Source: an uncultured Phascolarctobacterium sp.
Lineage (GTDB): Bacteria > Bacillota > Negativicutes > Acidaminococcales > Acidaminococcaceae
NCBI RefSeq assembly: GCF_900770955.1
Contig: NZ_CAAGLX010000001.1
Coordinates: 1-37,815, forward strand
Direction of reading: 5' to 3'
DNA: 37,815 bases
The notes below the pieces were generated by a model, which did not search any database, had not been told where the DNA came from, and saw nothing but the letters and a program-made list of their open reading frames with translations. Made by a program: the position numbers and the translations under genes. This document shows positions 33,653-37,815 of this stretch, piece after piece. The number at the start of each line of letters is the position of its first letter. Position 1 is the first letter of the stretch.

Positions 33653-34009
33653 TCATTCACCTCTGTACACGCAGCCACTGGTGCGAGTTTCCCAAACTTC
33701 TACTTCATATAAATGATAATGGTCGCTCTTCAGCAGCTCCACTAATTTATTCCAAACCCAGACACTGATATTTTCCGCAGAAGGCACCGGCAGAATATCA
33801 TTCAGGCAGGCGTGGTCCAGATGCGCCAGCACCTCTTCCTTCACCAGATTCTTCAGCTTGATGAAATCAATAACCATACCCTCGTGGTCGGGAGTGCCCT
33901 CCACCTTTACCACCAGCTTATAGGTATGACCATGCAAATGCTCGCACTTGCCGTTATACGCAGGCAGATAATGCGCAGCGTCAAAATCAAATTCCTTAAT
34001 AATTATCAT
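33653..34009 (-). CDS. queD: 6-pyruvoyl-tetrahydropterin synthase family enzyme (QueD-like, possible FolB replacement)
   Basis: A 118-residue T-fold protein of the PTPS/QueD family. His13, His26 and His28 are the zinc ligands. The active-site motif is KCEHLHGH (21-28): the catalytic Cys of QueD and, directly after it, a Glu. In the literature, QueD (PTPS-I) has Cys, PTPS-III has Glu in this place, and proteins with both (PTPS-I/III) can form both the queuosine precursor and 6-hydroxymethyl-dihydropterin. The gene lies in a folate block with folE2, folP and folK and without folB, queC or queE, so replacement of dihydroneopterin aldolase is likely; this is inference. It overlaps trmL by 4 bp. 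Confidence 0.9.
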   Translation of the reverse strand: MIIIKEFDFDAAHYLPAYNGKCEHLHGHTYKLVVKVEGTPDHEGMVIDFIKLKNLVKEEVLAHLDHACLNDILPVPSAENISVWVWNKLVELLKSDHYHLYEVEVWETRTSGCVYRGE

Positions 34010-34485
34010 TTATATTCTCCTCCATAAAGGGTTAAATCAGCAAAGCCGTTCTGGCGCAAAGCCTCATAAGCCACAATCGCCACGGAATTAGACAGATTCA
34101 AAGAGCGTGCATCCTCAATCATCGGGATACGGATGCAGCTTTCGGGATATTCGTGCAGCAAGGTTTCCGGCAGACCGGCAGTTTCCTTGCCGAAAATCAG
34201 CAGGCTGTCCTGAGCATACTGCACATCGGCATAAGAGCTGTGTGCCTTTGTCGTCAGGAAATACTTGGGATTATCCTTATATTTTTCCAGCACCTCATAA
34301 ACACTGTCATAATAATGGATATCAACAAGATGCCAATAATCCAGACCAGCACGCTTCAAATATTTATCCTCCACGGAAAAACCGAGCGGACGCACCAAAT
34401 GCAGGTGACAGCCGGTTGCTGCGCACAGACGTGCAATATTGCCGGTATTGCCGGGAATTTCCGGTTCAACTAAAACTATATGCAT
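34006..34485 (-). CDS. trmL: tRNA (cytidine(34)-2'-O)-methyltransferase TrmL
   Basis: TrmL methylates the wobble ribose of tRNA-Leu isoacceptors. The 159-residue minimal SPOUT protein starts MHIVLVEPEIPGNTGNIARL and has LIFGKETAGLPETLL and CIRIPMIEDARSLNLSNSVAIVAYEALRQ divided into its motif 2 and motif 3, with no extra domain, as TrmL. It overlaps queD by 4 bp and leads the trmL-queD-folE2-folP-folK set. Its upstream neighbour is 44 bp away. Confidence 0.92.
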   Translation of the reverse strand: MHIVLVEPEIPGNTGNIARLCAATGCHLHLVRPLGFSVEDKYLKRAGLDYWHLVDIHYYDSVYEVLEKYKDNPKYFLTTKAHSSYADVQYAQDSLLIFGKETAGLPETLLHEYPESCIRIPMIEDARSLNLSNSVAIVAYEALRQNGFADLTLYGGEYK

Positions 34486-34528
34486 TTTCCTGAATGCCTC
34501 CTCAGCTGACTGCTATGCAGTCGTTAAT

Positions 34529-35476
34529 TTATTTTTGCTCCTGCAGTATTGCGGCAACTCTCTGCTTCATACTGCTTTTCTTTTTATTCTTTTCCTCAAC
34601 CGGTTCAGCCGGTGCGGGCTTAACCTCCGGCTCAACAGGCTGCTGTGCCAGGATTTTCTGATAGGTAGCCATAATCTTTTCGCAATACAGCGAGCCCATC
34701 GCCCAAGTACCGTTCAGACCGTACCAGGTATTGACAACGCCTCGCTCCATGCGGATATTATGCGCCAGGTCATAGCGCGGATCAACAATATCCGTCGAAG
34801 GGCGCTTCGTCTGCGTATAGGCCAGCAGATGCTGGATATGCGCACGCACTCCCAGCTGCGGCGTAGCAAAGGACGCACCGCGCACGCCGCCGCCGGTAGT
34901 CCCCAAGCCGCAGAAATTGTTCTGATGATGCAGCACATCACCGCCATAGCGGTAGGCACCGGTTTCCACAAGCGATTGCGCCAGAGCAAGGTCAGGACGC
35001 ACATTTTCACGCTTCGCCTCCTGCCAGTACAACTCGACAAGCTCCTCCACCGGGCAGGCCAGCTTCACAGCAGGGTTGGCCGCAAGAATATAAGCTACAG
35101 CCTGCGCCTTGCTGGCAATCGCCTCACCGTAAATAGCGATATTGCGGTAATCGTCCGGCAGCTGTGTACCGGAAAAATAAAACTTGCCGTCCTTCTCCTG
35201 CAGCAGCGACGGACGCGGAGCAGCAGGAACATTGATGGTACCTGCCGGCTGCTTGGCTACAGGCTTGTTGGATACGACTATTTTATCCTTTGCTTTAGTT
35301 ATTTCCACATTGCGCTGCTTCTTCTCAGGGAGCTTTCCAGCCTTTTTATCAGCAACGATGGTCTGCTTCAAGGCCAGTGCTTCGTCAGCAGACTCGCGCA
35401 CGGTTGCCGCACACACACCGGCATACAGCGACAGGCCCAGCAGAACACAGGCAAAAGTAAATTTTTTATATTTCAT
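34529..35476 (-). CDS. exported glucosaminidase-domain protein (peptidoglycan hydrolase)
   Basis: A 315-residue exported protein. The signal peptide is MKYKKFTFACVLLGLSLYAG then VCA. A Lys/Pro-rich linker (about 40-95) precedes the glucosaminidase (PF01832) domain at about 110-290, with the catalytic-type Glu171 in SLVETGAYRYGG, NNFCGLG (186-192) and NTWYGLNGTWAMGSLYCEKI. Enzymes of this family cut the bond after N-acetylglucosamine in peptidoglycan. The C-terminus is Lys/Glu-rich (EEKNKKKSSMKQR). A flagellar FlgJ-like role is not supported by neighbours. It is divergent from the UPF0173 gene and has its own promoter. Confidence 0.87.
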   Translation of the reverse strand: MKYKKFTFACVLLGLSLYAGVCAATVRESADEALALKQTIVADKKAGKLPEKKQRNVEITKAKDKIVVSNKPVAKQPAGTINVPAAPRPSLLQEKDGKFYFSGTQLPDDYRNIAIYGEAIASKAQAVAYILAANPAVKLACPVEELVELYWQEAKRENVRPDLALAQSLVETGAYRYGGDVLHHQNNFCGLGTTGGGVRGASFATPQLGVRAHIQHLLAYTQTKRPSTDIVDPRYDLAHNIRMERGVVNTWYGLNGTWAMGSLYCEKIMATYQKILAQQPVEPEVKPAPAEPVEEKNKKKSSMKQRVAAILQEQK

Positions 35477-35508
35477 AGCGCATTACTCCTATATATATCA
35501 CGCTATCA

Positions 35509-35538
35509 ATTTTACCGCACATAAGGCAAAATTGTAAA
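35509..35538 (-). promoter_or_regulatory. promoter of the glucosaminidase gene
   Basis: Minus-strand TTTACA (35533-35538), 18-bp spacer, TAAAAT (35509-35514), 33 bp before the ATG. Confidence 0.55.
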
Positions 35539-35564
35539 GTTTTTCCCACCCCTGCAGTGAGGAA

Positions 35565-35593
35565 TTCACAAAAAAGTAGATTTAAGCTATAAT
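35565..35593 (+). promoter_or_regulatory. promoter of the UPF0173 hydrolase gene
   Basis: Plus-strand TTCACA (35565-35570), 17-bp spacer, TATAAT (35588-35593); the start codon is at 35675. Confidence 0.7.
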
Positions 35594-35674
35594 ATTTATA
35601 AGATTACGGCTAAGCGCTGCTAATTAATTTTGCAGCAAACAGCTATCTGCCTGACAAATTAAGGAGGGAAAATT

Positions 35675-36346
35675 ATGACCGCAAAATTCCATTTCATCAA
35701 CCATGCCTGCTTTATGCTGGAAAAAAACTATTCCGCTATCATCTTCGACCCGTATCTGGACGATAACCCGGAAGGACTCACCGCCAAAGACATCAAGGTT
35801 GATTATATTTTCGTCAGCCACGGTCACTTCGACCATTTGGGCAGTGCCTTTGAAATCGCCAAAAATTGTGATGCTACCATCATCTCCACTGCCGAAATCT
35901 GCGGTCTGGCGCAGGATGCCGGCTGCAAAGCACACGCTATGCATCTTGGCGGCACCTTTAAGTTTCCCTTCGGCAAGGTACGCCTGACGCTGGCCTTCCA
36001 CGGCAGCGGCGTTCCCGGCGGTCACGCCTGCGGTATTGTTATTGATTTTTACGGCACTAAGCTGTACTTTGCCGGTGACACCGCACTCTTCAGCGATATG
36101 CAGCTGCTGCCTAAGCTCGATGCCTTTGAATATGCAGTGCTTCCTATCGGCGGCAACTTCACCATGGACCCCAACGATGCGCTTATCGCCTGCAAGCTGC
36201 TGCAGGCAAAATACGTTATCCCAGTACATTACAACACCTGGCCGCCCATCGCTCAGGACGTTGAAGCCTTCAAAGCAGCTGTTGAGGATGAAACCGACAG
36301 CAAGGTGCTTGTTGTAAAACCGGGTAATACTATTGATATCGACTAA
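35675..36346 (+). CDS. UPF0173-family metallo-beta-lactamase-fold hydrolase
   Basis: A 223-residue cytoplasmic MBL-fold protein. The metal-site motif is SHGHFDHLG (about 49-57); other metal ligands are visible in FAGDTAL (Asp near 136) and IPVHYNTWP (His near 188). The pattern FHFINHACFMLE, DPYLDDNP and PIGGNFTMDPNDA matches the UPF0173/YtkL hydrolases, whose natural substrate is not established. AAGGAGGG lies 8 bp before the ATG. It is one of only two plus-strand genes and meets recQ tail to tail with a 3-bp gap and no visible terminator. Confidence 0.9.
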   Translation: MTAKFHFINHACFMLEKNYSAIIFDPYLDDNPEGLTAKDIKVDYIFVSHGHFDHLGSAFEIAKNCDATIISTAEICGLAQDAGCKAHAMHLGGTFKFPFGKVRLTLAFHGSGVPGGHACGIVIDFYGTKLYFAGDTALFSDMQLLPKLDAFEYAVLPIGGNFTMDPNDALIACKLLQAKYVIPVHYNTWPPIAQDVEAFKAAVEDETDSKVLVVKPGNTIDID

Positions 36347-36349
36347 AAA

Positions 36350-37600
36350 TTAAAACTTCAAAAACTTACGCCACGGAGCGTTCTTATTCACGTCGCAGTT
36401 GCCACAATTGTTGCACTGCGACGTTGTTTTTTCTCCGAAATATTCCAGCAGTACCTTACGCAGGCACATGGACGTATTGCAATAGTTGGTCATTTTGCTA
36501 AGCAGCTGCAGCTCATGCTCCTTCCAGGTCAGATCAGGCTGGTCGTGACCGATAAGATAAGTATTGACCGCAATATCAGCCTTATCATAAAACAGCAGAC
36601 ACTCCGCAGGCAGGCCGTCACGTCCTGCGCGTCCTGCCTCCTGATAATAGCTTTCGATATCCTTGGGCATATTATAATGCACCACAAAGCGCACATCCGG
36701 CTTATCAATACCCATACCGAAGGCATTTGTCGCCACAATCAGCGGCACACTGCCGCCGACGAAGGCATTCTGATTTTCGCGCCGTTCCTCCGGCGTCAGG
36801 CCCGCGTGATAGCGCAAGGCGCTGAATCCCTGCCGACGCAAAAGCTGTGTAACGCTTTCCACCTTATTGCGGGTAGCACAGTAAACAACGCCGCAATCCT
36901 TTTTATGCTTACGCATAAACTCCAGCAGCGAGCGCTCCTTATCCTGCGTGCGCTGCACGGCAAAATGCAGGTTAGGCCTGTCAAAACCCGTCACAACAAT
37001 TTTGGCCTCCGGAATGCCCAAACGTTTGATGATATCACGGCGCACATCCGGCGTCGCCGTCGCAGTAAAGGCTGCCACCAACGGTTTAGCGGGCAAGGTC
37101 TGAATAAAATCGGGGATATTATAATACTCCTTGCGGAAGCTGTGTCCCCATTGCGATACACAGTGCGCCTCGTCTACTGCCACCATGGTAATATAAGCCT
37201 TACGGGCAAAATCAATAAACTGCTGGTTGACCAAGCGTTCCGGCGCCACATACAAAAACTTGCACTGCTTATTGAGCGCAGCATGCAGCACTCTGCCGTA
37301 CTCGTTGCTGCTCATGCTGCTGTCAAGATAGGCTGCCGGAATACCGCGTGCCGTCAGCGCTTCCGCCTGATCCTTCATCAGCGATATCAACGGCGAAATA
37401 ACCAGCGTCACACCCTTCAGCAGCAGCGATGGCAGCTGAAAGCAGATGCTCTTGCCTGCGCCCGTAGGCAACACTGCCAATACAGGCTGTCCGTGTAATA
37501 TTTCACTTATAATTTTTTCCTGTCCCGTGCGAAAGCTGCTGTAACCATAAAAATGCTGCAGCGCGCGGTGCAGAAAATCACTGTCTATAGTACGTGTCAT
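36350..37600 (-). CDS. recQ: RecQ family ATP-dependent DNA helicase, short form
   Basis: RecQ unwinds DNA 3' to 5' in recombination and fork repair. The 416 residues contain Walker A TGAGKS (46-51), the DEAH box VAVDEAHCVSQWGHSF, AFTATATPDVRRDI, motif V NAFGMGIDKPDVRFVVHY and motif VI YQEAGRAGRDG. The zinc-binding region ends the protein (CLRKVLLEYFGE then CNNCGNC). It lacks the winged-helix RQC part beyond the zinc module and the HRDC domain, so it is much shorter than E. coli RecQ (about 610). The downstream sequence shows no continuation in frame, and the gene is otherwise intact, so I read it as a natural short form rather than a truncation. A promoter precedes it. Confidence 0.9.
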   Translation of the reverse strand: MTRTIDSDFLHRALQHFYGYSSFRTGQEKIISEILHGQPVLAVLPTGAGKSICFQLPSLLLKGVTLVISPLISLMKDQAEALTARGIPAAYLDSSMSSNEYGRVLHAALNKQCKFLYVAPERLVNQQFIDFARKAYITMVAVDEAHCVSQWGHSFRKEYYNIPDFIQTLPAKPLVAAFTATATPDVRRDIIKRLGIPEAKIVVTGFDRPNLHFAVQRTQDKERSLLEFMRKHKKDCGVVYCATRNKVESVTQLLRRQGFSALRYHAGLTPEERRENQNAFVGGSVPLIVATNAFGMGIDKPDVRFVVHYNMPKDIESYYQEAGRAGRDGLPAECLLFYDKADIAVNTYLIGHDQPDLTWKEHELQLLSKMTNYCNTSMCLRKVLLEYFGEKTTSQCNNCGNCDVNKNAPWRKFLKF

Positions 37601-37636
37601 AAAGCTCCCTTACTTCGAATAAATTATATTGTAAAA

Positions 37637-37665
37637 AGTATAGCACATAAGAACTTTTATGTAAA
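37637..37665 (-). promoter_or_regulatory. promoter of the recQ gene
   Basis: Minus-strand TTTACA (37660-37665), 17-bp spacer, TATACT (37637-37642), 37 bp before the ATG. Confidence 0.75.
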
Positions 37666-37706
37666 ATAACTTTCGTTTTTTCTATGATCAGCTAACAAGT
37701 AAAGAT

Positions 37707-37776
37707 CCACCCGCCTAGCGGGTGGCTTTTATTTTTCGGGCATAGCCCTATCTTCAGCAGCCACACATAAATGTGT
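37707..37776 (+). other. run of hairpins, orphan terminator or mobile-element end
   Basis: A perfect stem CCACCCGC-CTA-GCGGGTGG (37707-37725) is followed by CTTTTATTTTT, then GGGC-ATA-GCCC (37738-37748) and ACACAT-AA-ATGTGT (37763-37776). The first looks like a plus-strand terminator, but no plus-strand gene ends here. Such dense small hairpins are seen at the ends of IS200/IS605-type elements; no transposase is inside the window, so this is only a suggestion. The rest of 37777-37815 shows nothing more. Confidence 0.4.
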
Positions 37777-37815
37777 CTTTTATTGGCCTGCCAGCCATGC
37801 AATTATTACTTGCTA

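Noticed and set aside
34500..34525. Terminator between the glucosaminidase gene and trmL (GACTGC-TAT-GCAGTC)
   Set aside because: The stem is only 6 bp and no T run follows on the minus strand.

Overview
The window reads as a chromosomal segment of a diderm Firmicute (class Negativicutes; an Acidaminococcaceae member such as Phascolarctobacterium would fit, but that is inference). Firmicute-type traits are a T-box leader on pheST, a CIRCE-controlled hrcA-grpE-dnaK-dnaJ operon, a leader-controlled infC-rpmI-rplT operon and strong SD / TTGACA-17-TATAAT signals. Outer-membrane traits are a TonB-dependent receptor and a secreted coiled-coil surface protein. Nearly every gene lies on the minus strand; only rpmB and a metallo-hydrolase gene are on the plus strand.

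Layout, left to right: a partial exported coiled-coil protein with a 108-bp tandem repeat (1-685); a cyclase/kynurenine-formamidase-like gene; pheT-pheS behind a T-box; a gene-free gap with two copies of a 37-bp palindromic element (6038-6226); a complete peptide ABC transporter operon (oppA-B-C-D-F type, transcribed from 11742 down to 6294); a four-gene cluster of TonB receptor, lipoprotein binding protein, HutW/ChuW-like radical SAM enzyme and flavodoxin, interpreted as haem/iron-chelate capture plus anaerobic haem opening (17065 to 11952); four tRNA genes (Tyr, fMet, Thr, Met); a TrmH/SpoU rRNA methyltransferase; an AEC transporter; infC-rpmI-rplT; the heat-shock operon; hemW; a TVP38 membrane protein; recG; rpmB (+); a small zinc-ribbon protein; a folate block trmL-queD-folE2-folP-folK; an exported glucosaminidase; a UPF0173 hydrolase (+); and a short RecQ helicase. 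The right edge holds a dense run of small hairpins that may be the end of a mobile element.

The genes are mostly housekeeping with clear regulatory architecture. The most interesting points are: (1) the compact haem-acquisition/anaerobic haem-degradation operon under a consensus promoter with a perfect 12-bp palindrome in its leader; (2) the folate cluster that lacks folB but carries a PTPS-family enzyme with a Cys-Glu active-site motif (CEHLHGH), which suggests it replaces dihydroneopterin aldolase; (3) the duplicated 37-bp palindrome near pheST; (4) a MITE-like foldback repeat between folP and folK; (5) non-standard starts, notably a probable AUA start of infC. All calls come from reading the sequence; no database search was run.
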